DNA of 64,000 nucleotides from Hybos culiciformis (GCA_964007475.1 OZ023274.1:88373213-88437212); one strand, 5' to 3'. Numbered from the stretch's first letter, positions 1 to 15,290 are shown. The notes: generated by a model from the sequence alone, not told the origin. Numbers and translations: made by a program.

Positions 1-2745
1 TTTAAAAACTTTGAACATAACCTATTACTTTGTATTGTGTTCTAGGACTATAGATATATTTTTCCCGAAAGAAACGTGAGAAAACTATAAACTAGTTATA
101 GTATAGTATAATTTTGTATTCACGCAAATACCATGTAAAAAATTAACTTTTTATTGATTTAAAAAAAAAAAATTATTTAACGAACACAATATTTAAATAT
201 GCCAATATTCGAAGCATGTTAATTCAAAAAAAAAAAAATAAAAATTATTTAATTTATTTTTTTTTTTTGGTTTTACTCGATATTTAATACAAAAAAAAAA
301 AATATTAAAGCAGCAAAAAAAAAAACACTTATGCGAATTTGAACAATATTCGAAAGCATATAAAAAATACATACGGGCATGTATTTTTTTTATGTTATGT
401 TGGAAAAAAAATTGTAAATTTTTTATGCTCAGACTAACAAAATGAATATTATCATAATAATTACTTTGTGTGAAATTTAAATTTAACCAGCAGGGAATTC
501 ATTTTTTTTTTCATATTTTTATTTTTTATTTTTATATAAAATATTATAAAGTTAAAAAATGATATAAATTAATTTAAATTGATTTATTATTCTTGTAATT
601 ATAATTAAATGTCTATTTAGCATATTAAATCAATTATGAGGAATGAATATGGTTTGAATTTGTAAACCCCTATTTTGACTTAATGAGTTCAATTTTTTTT
701 GCTTATTCGCAAAAATCTCGGTAAAAATGATAAGAAGATTTTGGATTTACAATATTTAATAAGAATTAAATTTTGCTAACCAACTATTTATTTATTGAAT
801 AAGTTATTGAATAAGTTATTTATCTTAAAGTTTGAACAAAAGTTTCTTGAAGAGATTTAACTTAAACTTCAGTCCTTAGTAATAACGTTGACTTGTAACG
901 TTGGTGAATAGAGCTGTATAGAACACCAAATAAAGTTTTATAAGAAAATTATTATATACATAATAAAAAAATCTTTATTTCTTTAAAATTCTATACCTAA
1001 ACTATACGCATTTAGGATTTGAATTATTTCTCTTAAATAATTTTTAATAATACTGCTGCTGATGCTAAATTGAGTTAAACTTTTCAAGTTTTCAAAGAAT
1101 AAAATATAATATAAAATATATGTATTAAATGTTTTTAAATAGGTAAGATAAATAATTCTAAAAAAACTAGTTAACAGCAGAATGCAAGAAGCAGAAAGAA
1201 AAATTAATGAAGTATCCCACCTCAAAAAAAAAAAAAAATTAATAAAAAAAATATTAAAAGTTATATAAAGTGGTTTCCGTATTTTTATTCTTTAATAAAA
1301 TTAAAAAGAATTCTATGAAGAACAAAAAGAAAAATAAAATTCTAGTCATCTAAGAGTGTATTTTTTTGTGCAGTGACAGCATCACAACACAACAACACAT
1401 AATATTAATGCTATTAATTTTTTTTTTGTGTTATTCGTCAAATTAATTTTGCATTTGGCAAAAAAATAAAATTTACAATAAACAAAGAATAAATTAATAA
1501 ATACCTAAAATTGCAAAAAAAAAAATTAATTTTGAATAAAAAAATCACAGAAATTTCAAGGTTTAAAGAAGCTTATGATAAATTTTGAATCTTATAGAAG
1601 AGTCATAGGCAAAATTTTGAAAATTCGACATCAATCTTCAACACCAATAATTCATATATAAACTAGACTTTTGGTTATATTATAAAATATATTCAGAATT
1701 TTATAACAAAAAAAGTTCTAGCCTATTTAATTCTCGAAAACTTATTATTTGATTGCAAATTTATCTAAAGTTATATAAATGTACTTGAAAGCACTATTTA
1801 TACCATGTTGTAACATTCAAATCTTAATTCTTAACTAACGTTATGGTTATTGCGTGGATAAAACAACTTCTATCTTAAGATTAGTTTTGTTAATAAAATT
1901 AAAAAAAAAAAATAATAAAATAAAGTACTTAAATCTTAAAAAAAAAAAACATAAATAGTTATCGTTAATCTTATTGCAAAAGAGTTAAAAAACATAATGT
2001 TGTTTTTTTTTTTTTGCGCAAAAAAAAAAATATCTGCGAAAATTTTTATTGCATTTATTATTACTCAGCTATATAAGATAGACAGATCTATATGTATTAC
2101 CTTTCAAATTAATACTAGCCATTCTTGTTTTGAATTTTTGCAAATATTTTTTTTTTTGTCTATTCGAAGGTCATACATATAGCATAGCTATTTGAAAGTA
2201 TCTTTTATGTGCAAAAAAATAAATAAATAAAAAAACAGTATTATTTGCAAAAAAAAAAAAATATAAATATGAAAATAACCACGTAATTGTACAAATAAAT
2301 GAACAAACAATAAAAATTCATTGCAACGTAAAATTGCAAATTTTAACATTTATTTAAAAGACATAACTATCTTATGTATATATATATAAATATAAGCCAG
2401 TCAAATATAAAATAAGATAATTAAAATGAAACTATGTAAGTTCAATAGAAAAAACATCAGATATAACTATTTTTATATTATATTAACAAGCCAATATTCA
2501 TACTTTTATTTGTGATTTATTAACAGAGATATTTTGAGTTAAAGCTAAAGCTTATTCAAGTCGTATAATATCGCAGATTATTCCAAACAGATGTTCAAAA
2601 ATCAGTATTTTTTAGGAATTAAAAAAAAAAGTATTACAAAATATATATGTTTTAAAATATTTTATAGCATAATATAATAGTAATTATTATATATTAAAAT
2701 TTACGAAATATAAAATTGCATAGTAAATCTATAATAAATATTAAG
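1..2745. other. Non-coding A/T-rich DNA, no gene seen
   Basis: All reading frames are short and low in complexity, with many A or T runs of 8-15 bases. The open frames at 983-1225 (minus) and 1997-2182 (plus) are Phe/Leu/Ile/Lys-rich translations of such runs and show no domain. I see no splice-site pairs, RNA gene or transposon ends here. Confidence 0.7.
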
Positions 2746-2750
2746 CAATA

Positions 2751-2969
2751 CCATAGATTAAGAATACAGAAAGATTTGTAGCTTCATACAACATTTTTTC
2801 AGCCTTTTTTGGTATTTTTATGTGAAGGTGTTAGTAAAACTAAATAAAATTCTTTTCATATTTGATAATAATCTACGTATTTTATTTTGTTTTACTAACA
2901 CATTCACATAAAAATACCAAAAATAATGTTGTATGAAGCTAACAATCTATGTGTATTCTTAATCTATGG
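2751..2969. mobile_element. Foldback MITE with 5-bp target duplication CAATA
   Basis: The two halves are near-complete inverted repeats. The left arm (about 2751-2850) begins CCATAGATTAAGAATACA, and the right arm (about 2875-2969) ends with its complement. The arms also match through the inner block GGTATTTTTATGTGAA. The loop is about 25 bases. CAATA stands immediately on both sides (2746-2750 and 2970-2974), as expected of a 5-bp target-site duplication. There is no coding capacity, so the element would depend on a transposase supplied elsewhere. I cannot assign the superfamily from the ends alone. The arms differ at several positions and by a small indel, so it is not brand new. Confidence 0.85.
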
Positions 2970-2974
2970 CAATA

Positions 2975-5900
2975 CTAAAGGCATAAAATAAAAAACTGTA
3001 AAGAACAGAGCTGTTCGAAAATATTATGCTGTTAACTTTCATAATCATGGTCTGAAATTTCATTAAGTATAGAAACAATTTGTATTTACGCGATCTTTTT
3101 TTAATGTAGAGCTGGTAGATCCAGAGCTGGTGGATCTAGAACGTCAATTTTACCCAACAACGCAAAAAGAAACTATTCCTTAAAATTTTGAAATCAATTT
3201 ATAATTTTTAGCCCAATTCTTTTATAGTCATTTCATACTCTTGGACTAATTGATTGGAATCCATAATTTCGGGAATGAATTTATTAATTCGTGTGTCCAT
3301 TTTATTCAGCTTTTTAATCACATGTGTATTTTACGAAACATACCTAACCGAATACAAACTATTATATCTTAACTATACATTTATTTTATTTAATTTTTAA
3401 AATTATTATTTTACGACGTTAGAATGTTTAATGAATGAAAAAGTTCAAGTAAAAGAAGTAATTAATTAGACAAATTACAAATTCATAAGGACCAAGAATT
3501 CGTTACTCCCCATTTTCTCGCTTCTTATGCTTATATATGAAAATATTGTGGAATTATTATATTGAGAATTAATGTGAAAGCTTGTATCTGTAATTTTAAA
3601 TTTTCATTTTTTATACTCAATTAAGCAAAAGCTTTGCAGTTATGGTCGAAATTAACCCTTAAAAAATTACAAATAATTTTTTTTATTATTATTATTTAGG
3701 AATCTTTTCTTTTTTTTTCTACTTAATTTACAATTTATGATTTTGAACATTATTATAATAATACTACAATGTTTTTTTTTTGCGAAATCCTTTATATTAT
3801 TTAAATTTTGAAAGTTTCAGAAAGGGATTTTTATCCTTTTTTATTAGAATACTTAATATCCCTTTTCTTTTTTTTTTGCAAACAAAAAAAAAAGGTTTCC
3901 AACAACGGCGTCTCTTTTTTTTTTGTTCTCAAACATTATATATATAAAAGTAAATATTTACTATAGGAAATAAATTTGTATATATAATGATTTTGGAAGA
4001 ATTTTTAAATTGACAACATCAGCAATATCATATTTTTCTTGTTTCTTGAGGATATTTTGTAATGTCATTAAACAAAATCAAAAATTTAACTACTTGAAAT
4101 GATGATGAATTTTTTGGTGCTTCAAAATTAGATTTTCATAGAGAATAGAGTGGTCTCATATTTAACCACCACGGATTATTTCGCACTTTAATAAAAATAT
4201 TTTTAATGACTCTACTTGATTTTGCCAAAAATTGTCATTTTCTGCAGACCAACAAAGTTTGTTTATCTACTGCCTATCTGTACATATATTTTATTAAATA
4301 TGGGATGGATTCTGACAGAATCAGGGCATAACAGGGCTTATTACCAACATTTTTATTTTTGTAAATCTTGTCAATTATAAAACTTTATTTATACAGACTT
4401 AGCATTAAATCTATATTTAAACATTTTTTTATGAAGAAAATTATTTAAAACAAAAATGGCTTAAGAATAATTCTAATGATAGGCAGAGCATAAAAATTTC
4501 AATAATATCATTTATAAAGAAAAATCAAATTTAAATAATTTTTAGATATAAAATAATTTTTAGATACAAAGTTTTCATTGTTAATCAAAATTTATATGAT
4601 TTATTTCCAAATAGTTATTATATTTAAGAGTTAAAGTAGTCTTAGTATGACTCTGATATTGGGCACTTATATGAGATTAAACCATTCAAGTGGGAAAGAC
4701 TTCAATTATAATTAAGTTATGATCATTTACGCATAAAATGAACGAAATTATTAATATACTTATCTAAAGTTAATAATTTTGTTTTAATAACTATTTTATT
4801 ATAGCATTTTTAATTTAAGCTTTTCTATGTAACCATAACACTATTATGCTAAGATCTGCAGTCAATCGTTCAATTAGTATATTATTTTCTAATATAACAA
4901 CGATAGAAAAATCTGAAAATTAATGAAATTGTCAAAGACAAAAAAAAAAAGAAAGAAAATGATTATATGTAAGTTTCTTAAGTTACGACTTTTAGATTTT
5001 ATCTTAATTTACAAACAAAAAAAAACAAAAAATGAACATAAGAAAAAGTATTACACGTTGAATGCATTATGATTTATTGAATACTGAATTTATACAAATT
5101 CTCCAAAACTAATTAAAAATTTTCAAATAAATTTTTTTTTTTTAAACATAATTCCTACATATGATATTTACTACATATTACATTATTACTTTGAAAATAA
5201 TCTGCCAATGTTTACACATTTTATATTTTTGCAAGCTTAACATCTTAATGTACCGTATGAATTGTAGATACATAGATATGCAATTATTATACATTATTTC
5301 TGTATTATAAAAATAATCATGACTGCAATTTAATAATCTTAAATAAATATCATCTTTCTAATTATTAAAAATATATAGAAATTACTTTATTTAGCCGCGT
5401 GTTGAAGAAATTTTAAATTAAATAGGAGGCACATCGTAATAAATTTATATTATTGGAAAATTATTGTTATTGAAGTTTGTATTAAAATGGATAAATTTAA
5501 CTAAAATGTATAAATTTAATAATTTATTCAGTTCGTTTAAAAACATATTCCTTAAAATATATAATGATAATAATTGAAAAAAGTTCTATACTTTAATATC
5601 GATTATAGAAGTGTACAAAAATAAAATCATTATATGTGTTCATAAAGTAAAAATTTATAAATAAATTATTGGAAAAATATCTATCTAGATATATGAATTT
5701 TTAAGTAAAGAGAAAAAGAATAACATCTCGATTTCACTCGTAAAATGACCTAAAGTTGATTCTCAATTGGTTTGTCTACACAACATCCTATGTAGGCTTA
5801 CATTCATGATAGAATACGCCATTTTATGTTTGAAACGAGAATATTCAATTATTATCATCTAATTTCCTACATATTTGCAATCTAAATGTATAGTATTTAC

Positions 5901-7509
5901 AATGAGAATATATACTTGCTAAGGAATAAGAATTATTATTGTAAATATAAAAATACTGGAAATTGTCCAATTTCCGTATTAGATGCTTCAATCTTTTTTG
6001 GTTTTTAGGAAATATATTCATATATATGTTAACATAATAAAAATTTAAAGTTTCAAAAATTTTACATAAAAAATGTTTTCTCATATAATACAGAAAATAC
6101 CAGAAACATAATACATAGTTACGTGCAAGTAAAGTATTTTTATTTTATGTTCTACATAATATTATTTATCTTCCATATTTAGCAGACTTAAACTTTTTTT
6201 TTTTTCAAAATCTTCTAATCTCATGGCCTTTACATGTTAACATATCTAATAATATGTTAAATTGTCAGCCTAAGCATGAATATTAAAAAAAAATTGCACT
6301 TAGCATGAAACATAATATAAAAAAAACTAATATTTCAAGTTCATTGTGTATAGTGCAACTGAATTAATGAAAAATAATATTTTTTAATTTCATTATAATA
6401 ATTACAGCAAAATTATCAAATTCATAATAAAAAAAAAACTATGCTAAAAATTAAAGAAAAATATATATCTAAATAAAATAAAATCTGTTGAAGATCATTC
6501 TATCTCACAAAAAATTGCAAAAGCTTTCCTATTTCAAATTTAAAATAAAAAAAAATTGCAATAATGTTTAGTATCCCATTTAGTATAAAAATATATTTTA
6601 TGAAATGGTTGGGAATCATTCAATTTAAAGTATTTCTTATTACTGACATCGAAGAATATTGCTGCTTATTTTTTTGTTAGCTACGTACTATCATTATTCG
6701 AAGAGTATCAATTTCTGCTTTTCCTCCTTGTACATTCACCACAGCAAGACTACTTGTGTTTTACCATTTATTTTATCAGTAAAAGGGTACTGTTGTCCAA
6801 AAATCAAAGGAATAAAATTTTTATAATTTGTATCAGTCAGAATTTAAGCCGGTATTGGTAATGAAATCATGCGCTACCACTGCCTGCGTCACCCAGCATT
6901 CATTTATTTTTTCCTTCATCTGTTATTAAAATTTATTTTTTTTTTACTAACACTCGTTTCAGAGGAAGTTCGTTATAGAGCGAATCAACCAGTTTAAAAC
7001 TTTTAAAATTTTTAGTTTCGAATTATTTGATTTTTGAATTTAAAGACAAAAAATTATAGTACGGAGAGAATAATACTAAAATTCTCTCTCAGATTACCTT
7101 GAAAATATTATAATTTCTATTTTTGTGTATATTCCGTAATTTTATTTGAATAAACTATTCCTTAATACCCTTCATATTATGTTATTGAATACTTTGTTAG
7201 TTTTTGTTCTGTCATTTATTTTCTGTTCTTTGTTTCGATGCACAATAGAACATTTTTATTTATTTTTTCCTATTTTGCAAAAATATATATACATGTATAT
7301 ATTTTGTACATCATGTATGTATACCGTGTACACATTAATATAGATATACTTATATCATATGAACATTATATATATCTTGAAATAAAAATAAAAATCCTTG
7401 AATGCATTGAATTAAATTTTTATCGCATTATTTTTTGCCTCAAAAATTAGATTTTTTTTTTATATTAAATTTTATTTAATATCATTAATTTTTTGTTTTG
7501 TTTTTCAAG
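2975..7509. other. Non-coding A/T-rich DNA, no gene seen
   Basis: No supported gene. A small imperfect direct repeat, AGAGCTGGTAGATCC followed by AGAGCTGGTGGATCT, lies near 3108-3137. Open frames at 5845-6084 (minus) and 7146-7450 (plus) are A/T-run translations without recognisable motifs. The patch around 6840-6900 is slightly richer in G+C but I cannot assign it. Confidence 0.65.
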
Positions 7510-7533
7510 TGCAGGAAATTAAAAAATTTGAAG
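7510..7533 (+). other. Possible micro-exon between splice-like signals
   Basis: A T-rich tract ending TTTTTCAAG (AG at 7508-7509), with a second possible acceptor GTGCAG ending at 7514, is followed after 24 or 19 bases by the 5' splice-like GAAG|GTAAGC at 7534. CATTAAT upstream (about 7483-7489) could serve as branch point. A 24-base exon would be divisible by three. This is pattern evidence only. Such signal pairs also occur by chance in T-rich introns. Confidence 0.2.
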
Positions 7534-10500
7534 GTAAGCGATAGTATATGCTTGTTTTTGTTTGCATTTTTCATATGCATTTTTTTTTCGCTGTTGTTGA
7601 AAATATTATATGAAAGAAAAAATTCTAAGTTATAAGAATTTAAGTATTCTTTGTGAGCAAAAAAAAAAAAAATTATGTTTGATTAATCAAATAGTTTAAC
7701 ATTGACAAAAAAAAGAGGTTTTCATGTAAACTAAAATAACATTTGCGTTCTAGGGTTTTTTAAAGCTAAGACCTTCCCCTGTTAAAAAATTAAAAAAAGA
7801 CCTGGCCAGTTTATCATCAGATTTTTTATTTGTTTACTTAATTTGTTTTTGCTAGTGTCTGTATAGTGTCTGTACACAGTACAAAGGTGAATGCATTTTA
7901 CAAAGTTAGCCTTAAAATATGCGAAAAATGTATGTACGTGTTGTGCATATATTTTAATATTTAATTTATTTACATACTTATACAACATTAAACGTTATTT
8001 TTCTTCATAACAAACTATCAAAGAATCTGCCGAAAATCATATTCTTCACTATAGTAAAATTCTAATTAACCCAATCAATTGACAAAGTTACAGATTGTTA
8101 TTGAGAGCGGTAATAATTGAAGGCAGTTTACAAAATATTATTTTTCGTTTATTTTTAATGTTAAGTTTTGACGTTAAGTGATCTAGTTCCGTTGATTGAA
8201 CTGTCTAAAAATTTTCAACAACTTTTTTCAAGATCATTATAACTAAAATTACGTTTTTTTTTTTAATCTAAAGTAGGTACGTACATGATTAAGTATACAT
8301 GAAGTGCTTGAACGATTTTATTATATTTCATTAGCTAAAATATTTATTCTCACTTAAGTGGCTAATTTTTTAAGAATTTTTTTATTTAAAAATTGCAAAA
8401 TCAAAAAAAAAGGGTTAAAATGGGGAATAAATATTTATGACTGAAAATATTATACAACATTAAATTCATCATTTATTGAAGTTTTGTATCGATTGGTTAT
8501 TAAAATTTTAAATTTGTTTTATTCCATTTAATATTTGTCTAATTGTCTGAACTATTCATATAAAAGTAGTTTAAATATTTTTAAAAGTTAATGTATATAC
8601 TTAAAAAAGTTCAAAATTAAATTTTATTTTTACTTCAAGCGTTAACTTAAATTCTGTACATGCAAATAAACTAACGACTAAGCTTTAAACATAATAACAT
8701 CAAATTTACGTCCGCTTAAAAATTAAAATTTTTTTGTTCCAACTGCAAGCAGCATTTTGTTTTTTTATTCCGCTCTAACTAAATTTACAACTCATTTCAT
8801 GCTGCCGATTACCATAAATCAATATTGTCAAAGCAACAATGTTTCAAGAAAAAAAAGAAAAAAAAATTACACAAATTATATCTGCTTGTAAAGTTTTCAG
8901 AAAATGATATTATGAAATTTATGTTTGAAAATTATCAAATATTATTATTTTTTTTATTACATATTTATACACATATACATTGAAATATATTATTTGAATC
9001 GCATGCATCAAAAATAAATTGTAATAAAAATAAGACAAAGATCTTTCATGAAATCCAACCCAATAATAATCCCACACGTTTGACATAAATGCATTTCAAT
9101 TTTTATTTCCAAAAGATATCGTGTTATTCAAAAAAAAAAAAAAAAAGGAAAACAAAATAATATTTATGACATTAAAAAGTTACAAAAAAAAAAGGCAAAA
9201 GCTAACACTGTTTGGCTTCCACAGTGTCGCATTGAACTTTTCAAATTTAATATTTTATTTGAATTTTGGTTTAGTGAACTTTATTGAAAAAACTTTCATA
9301 TACCATTATAATTATTATTTATTATGTAAAAATAAAAGACATTTAGTTTTTTTTCTAATAATTTTCTCTCACTTTTAGCTTTAAAAGATCGGTATTTATA
9401 TACATGAATTAAAATTGAGTTGAACCTAAACAAAAATTTGTTTGTTGTTTAATTCTGTATTGTATGGGGTCAAGTTTACTTGGTCACTTATTGGAACATT
9501 TTTCAAATTGTTTTTAAAAATTCGTTTCCAATTCTCGCATTAAATTTTCCGGCAATAGAAAGTCTTAGAATATGTAAATAACTTGAATTATTTATTTTGT
9601 TTCGAATTGAGAATGAAATTTTGAATATTTACTTTTACGACCATAAAAAATGACAAATATTAAATTCAAGAAACAAAAAATATATAATTTTTTTTCCATA
9701 TATATATATTTTATTGACCTAATATCCATGAGGTAACTATATTTTCCTTGATAGGCGTTACATCCAATTAAAGTATAACCATTATTTAAAATGTTATTTG
9801 CACAAAGCCGTTGTGCAAATATCAAGTTTCCATTTTTTTATTTTATCTTTTAATGGAAAATTTTTAGAATCATGATAGCAATATCAATTTTCATTTTGTT
9901 TCGGCCCATAAAAAAATATATAATATTTTTTTTTATTTTTTTTTTCAAAACAAATTTTATTTTACATTTATTTTTGTATATAAATGAATACATTTTTTTT
10001 TTTTTAAATAATACTTCAATTTTATTACTTCCATATAGCTATTTTAGTTTAATTTTGAAAAGTTTCTTTTTTTTGTGTGTTTTGTATTATTATTATTGTT
10101 TTTATTGCATTTAAGGGTCTCAGACACGTAAAAGCTGTTTTATTACAATTTTCTTAAGGAAGGAAAAAAAAATTAAAATAATTTCTAGAATCAGTATAGT
10201 AGTGGTGTAAAAAAGGATAAATATAAGACTGCTAGATGATACTTAAATGAAATTACAACACTCATAATAGAATCCAATTGCATATGGTGAACGTTTGCAA
10301 ATATTATAGTATAAAATATGTTACTACATATAAAGCTTAACCTATTTTTGGCTTATACTTCTGCGATACAAGCTTCATTTGAATCAACTACTGCAAATCT
10401 TACAAATTATATTTTTGAAAGAAAGTTTACGTTTGGAATTAATGCCCGCAAACTTTATGGGTCTACTGAAATTTTGACGAACCACTCTTCAAATGGGAAA

Positions 10501-11482
10501 TATCAAAATATTTTTATTATAAAAATATATTTTAGCAAAAATAAATATAAAAAATAAAAAAAACAACAAAATTATATTTAAATTGCTTTTTTCTTATGTT
10601 TTCAATATACTTTTTCACTTTTATTTATTTTTTTTTTAATATTTATTTTTCCAATAAAGCATAAAATAACATAAAAAAATTCTGTATGTGTTGCACATAA
10701 TTATTATGTTTTTTTTTGTTATTTATTTTTTACTTTATAATAATAATAAAATAAAACCTGTATAAAATAAAAAGTTTGTACATATAATAAGTATTTTTGT
10801 ATTCTCAATAATTTAAAATTGAATAAATATGCTTGAATTAAAATGCTGTTTACTTTACTTATTGTGCTTTATAGTCTGTTCTGCAAACTAAACTTTGATG
10901 GACAAAACATTATTTATGGAAGAAATAAAGCTGCTAAAGTTCAAAATCAAATTTGAATATAAGATTACTAGTTAAACAATAAATAAGTCAAAATGAGAAA
11001 TTTATATAATTTTATTGTGTTATTTACCTTCAAAATAAGTTTGTCGGTTTTTGACATAAATTGAATACTTGATTTTTAAGATTGGACGTTAAAATAAAAC
11101 AAAAATTCATAAATATATAGAAAAAAAATTAATTTTATTTGTTAATTTATTTATTTATTAAATATATTAAATAAATTTGTAAAGTAAAAGACCTATTATC
11201 TTTCACACCCATAATAAAATATATGTGTGTACTTTTTTTTTTCTTTTCAAAATGTGCACAAGCATAAATATCTCAGATCAGCTGCAAGCCATTTAAATGC
11301 AATTTTCCTAAAAACTTAACTTACTTATACATATATGGTGTACATGTAATTTGTAAATAAATACATATTACATAAATATAGACAGTAAGTGTACAATATA
11401 TATGAGAAATGCATGTTAAAAAGAACACTTAAAACTTTTTAATAAAAAAAACTCATATGTATGCAGTTATTGCACATTTCAA

Positions 11483-11506
11483 TATAATAATAATAATAAT
11501 AATAAA
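11483..11506. repeat. (AAT)n microsatellite
   Basis: About eight consecutive AAT-type triplets. It is a simple repeat with no coding meaning visible. Confidence 0.85.
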
Positions 11507-13754
11507 ATCTCCGCGGAAAAAAAGATTATAAATATATGATTGTACGATATGTACACATTTTTTTTTGTTTTTCTATTTATATTTTATAATAGATAATAAA
11601 AATAGAATTATGCAATCTTTTTATCGATATAAGTAAAAGTCATAATTCGCATAAAGATATAGTTATAGCGATAATAATAATTTAAATATAATTATTAATT
11701 TCCACCTCCTATAGGGATCGATGCATTTATGAAAATAATGTTGTAACAATACCAAGTTGCATTCAATTTGTAAACGGTATGATGTCACTTCAGTATTAAT
11801 ATATCCTATAGTGGAGAAATAGCAAAAATATCTTAATCATAGGATTTCCTAAATATCAACGATGATGTTTTTGAAAATCAACTTAAAAATACCATTAATT
11901 ATAAATTTTATGGGAATATCAAATCAATTTTATGCCAAAATCGAATCAAAATAAAATTGTGGTTTGTTGTTGTCAATTTCATAGTTTTTGGTAAACATAT
12001 ATTTCTATTTCTTATTTCGATATTAGAACGGCTGCTGCACCTATTATTTAATTTTATGACCTTGATTTTTTAGTTTTAGTTTTTGAATGCAATCACTTAA
12101 TGAAAAAACTGCTAACAATTATTATTATCATTATAACATAATATACCTAATATTATATTAGCACTTAAAGAAAAAAAAAACATACAAAAAAATAATAAAC
12201 AATCTGAAAATGAAAATGAATGAATCAGATGTACTATATTTACATTTTTCTTTTCGTTTTTCATTCAATTTTCTGCATATTTTAATCATTATACAATAAT
12301 GCAATAATAATAATTAAAATTATTATTATTATCATCAAAATGCATAAAACGTAATATTTCTTATTTCCATTTTATAGCATTTATAATTTTCTGTAGGCAG
12401 TGTGTTATTTTGTAATACTATATTTTTGTTGAATGGAAAAATAGAAAAGAAGAAAAAAATAAAATTTATAAAGAAAAATATCAAAAATTGTTACCTAGAT
12501 TAAATGGTATTTATCAAAATAGATTTTTTAAAAAAAATATTGCAATTTCTGTAGATGAATGGCTTACTCTTAAATGGATCAAACTTGTGGGTTATGTTAT
12601 GTATATAAAATAATTATACGTTTAGTAACTTGTTTTTTTACATCATTCCAAATACTTTAATATTGATGCATGAATATTGTTATAAATATTTAGAACAGTA
12701 ATAAAACTTTTGACCGCATGCAAGTTGAATTAAAACTTTAGAACTTAATTGATAGCTACAGAAAAATACCTATATATAATAACAAAAACGCTTATGCAGG
12801 TTCTTTACAGATTTGAAAACTATTTTTAACAGATTACCTTCCAGATTATCTACATTACGTAATATGCATATTTCTATTTTAGAAAAATAATGTATACCTA
12901 TAAATGCATCATCTCACATGAAGACAAAAATGAATGCAAGTGAAATCACATATAATAAAGTTCATTTCTGTCTCAAATATAGCACACCTTTTGCCCTTTA
13001 ATTTGGGTATCATTATATGGAAATAATAATAATAATTGTGATAGTAGTATGTAAGTAAATTTGTTTGAAATTATGAGAAAATTATGCCATAAAAAATAAA
13101 AAGTTGGAAATAATTCGAAAGTTAAACCAAGAATTTTATAAATTAAAAAAAAATTCAATTTGTATAGAAGTGTATTTTTTTTTTGGTTTCCTCTACAATT
13201 TGCCTTCATTGTTTTTAAATCGTCAAACTTCCCACTACTGACAATGTATTCGTCCAGTCATCCAGTCATCTACTCTTCTTCTCTATATCTTTAAATAGTG
13301 GTCATACTATATGTGCCCATTGATCAGCCTCGTTTTTCTGTCTCATCATAACATAAACGATTCAACTTTTATTCTTTGATAGTTTTCCATATAGATATTG
13401 AACCACAAATTTTAAGTAAATGCTTGGTGGACGAATATCTACATAATTATGCATGATTAATATATACATTATATATGAATGATGAAAGAATTAAAACTAT
13501 CTATTTAATGAAAATGATTAACTTAATAAAATTATTAACTTGTAAAAAAAAAAAAAAAGAAAAGTGTGAACGATTAAAGATTATTGCCTCTATTATTTTC
13601 CAATGAATTTATTTGTTGTAGAACTTGTTACACCAGTTTTTTTTATTTATTTTAATTTCATATGGACCTAATATTTATATGGACCTAATACAGAAATAAA
13701 TTTAATAAATGGAATTTATGTACAGAGCACAATAAAATAAAAATACATATTTTT

Positions 13755-13784
13755 GATATATATATATATATGTACATATATATA
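13755..13784. repeat. (AT)n microsatellite with GTAC interruption
   Basis: Alternating AT dinucleotides interrupted by TGTACA. The same TATGTACATATA vocabulary recurs throughout the window, so this is ordinary for this genome. Confidence 0.8.
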
Positions 13785-15290
13785 ATTAATATTTTCATGA
13801 GAAAGATATTCAATGATAAAATCATCTTTGATTAAAATTACATAACGTAGTGTCTGCCGTAAACAAAATACAATTTAATTGAAAAGAATTGGAAAAAAAA
13901 ACTTGTTGTTGACAACCCCTAGGGTTCTTGTAGCTATAGAAACCATTCTAAATGTATATAATCTTAATTTTTTTGGGACTTTTTTTTGTTTCTTGAAATG
14001 AATACTAAGAATTAAATGTAAGTATCTAATACACAACTCAATTGATATTAGAACAGAATTTGCTGAAGAATAAAAATAAATCGCTTTGTTCAAAGAATCT
14101 GACTGCGGACAAGAATTTTTGTTAAATTAAAATTTCTGGCTAAACAGTCTAAAGTTCGCGGAAAGCAAAATGTGTCCCCTATTTTCATTCGTGGGGTTTC
14201 TCAATTCAATTATTTGACTATTTTTTTTTTTTTTTCAAATTAAATAAATATCAATTATTGTAGTTATGAATTTTTAATAAACATTACTTGTTAATAACTA
14301 TAATAGTTATACGACAAATTACTATTTCTTTTGAAAAATTTTTAATATTCTGGTTTTTTTAAATATATTCTGTTTTTTTTTTTCTAGAAAGAAGGGTTAT
14401 TTTATATTTATCTGTCTGGGCAAAGTTTAATATTTAAATTATTAATCAAATTTTATGACCAGAGTAAAATGAAGACGAAGAAAAGTAGTAAAATTTGAAT
14501 ATAGTTATTTTTAGTTAAAACAAAAATAATAATAATAAAAGTTTTTTTTTAATATTAAATTGCTTTAGCAAACATAAATATTGTGCATTTTTGAATTTTT
14601 GTGGGGTAAAATTGTGGTTTCCATAAAGTTGAAATTATTTTTTTTTTTTTAGTTTGAAAATATTAAATAAACTTTTGCTAAATAATTTATATAAATGAGG
14701 AAAACAAAAAAAAAAAATAAAATAAAAAGTTTGGTTTTCCATTTAAAAGTTAATATTAGGTACTTAAAGTATTTGTCTTTTTTAATTTTTTTAAAGTTGA
14801 ACGTAAAAAATCAGCAATTGCATAAAGTTTCAAAAATGTTTAAATTTTAAATAATTATTTAAATGAGTTAGATTCTAGATTGGTAAGAATAAATTTCGAA
14901 AGACAGAATTCCGCAATGATGCAAAACTATGAATGAAGGGTAGGTGTATAGGTGCAGGTATATTGAAAGTAATATAATTTGAAGAGTGACATTGAAAGTG
15001 CCTGTTTTCCCTAGGAAATATTTTGCGTAAGAAATCACTCAAATAATTCTATTTCATATTTTAATAGTATTTTTCTTTTGGCATTGTAAAGATTATGCCA
15101 TTACGCTTTTGTACTTCTGAAAAAAAAAATAATTATATTAGGGATCTTGTGTGTAACTTTTTTAACGTTTACGGTTGATTTAGAACCATCTCACAAGCTT
15201 AAAAATTAATTAAAATAAAAAAAAAAAATATAATAATATAATAAATTTTGTTAATAATTTTAATTAAAAAAAATCTTCTCATTTGTGCTA

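Larger units (their letters stand above)
7534..15290. other. Non-coding A/T-rich DNA, no gene seen
   Basis: Only short low-complexity frames occur, for example 9121-9378 (plus), 9872-10114 (plus), 10318-10557 (plus), 12973-13209 (minus) and 13875-14093 (minus). None has a recognisable domain, codon pattern or flanking splice signals that would support a gene. Simple repeats within it are listed separately. A 14-base phrase, ATATGGACCTAATA, is repeated at about 13660 and 13678. Confidence 0.65.
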
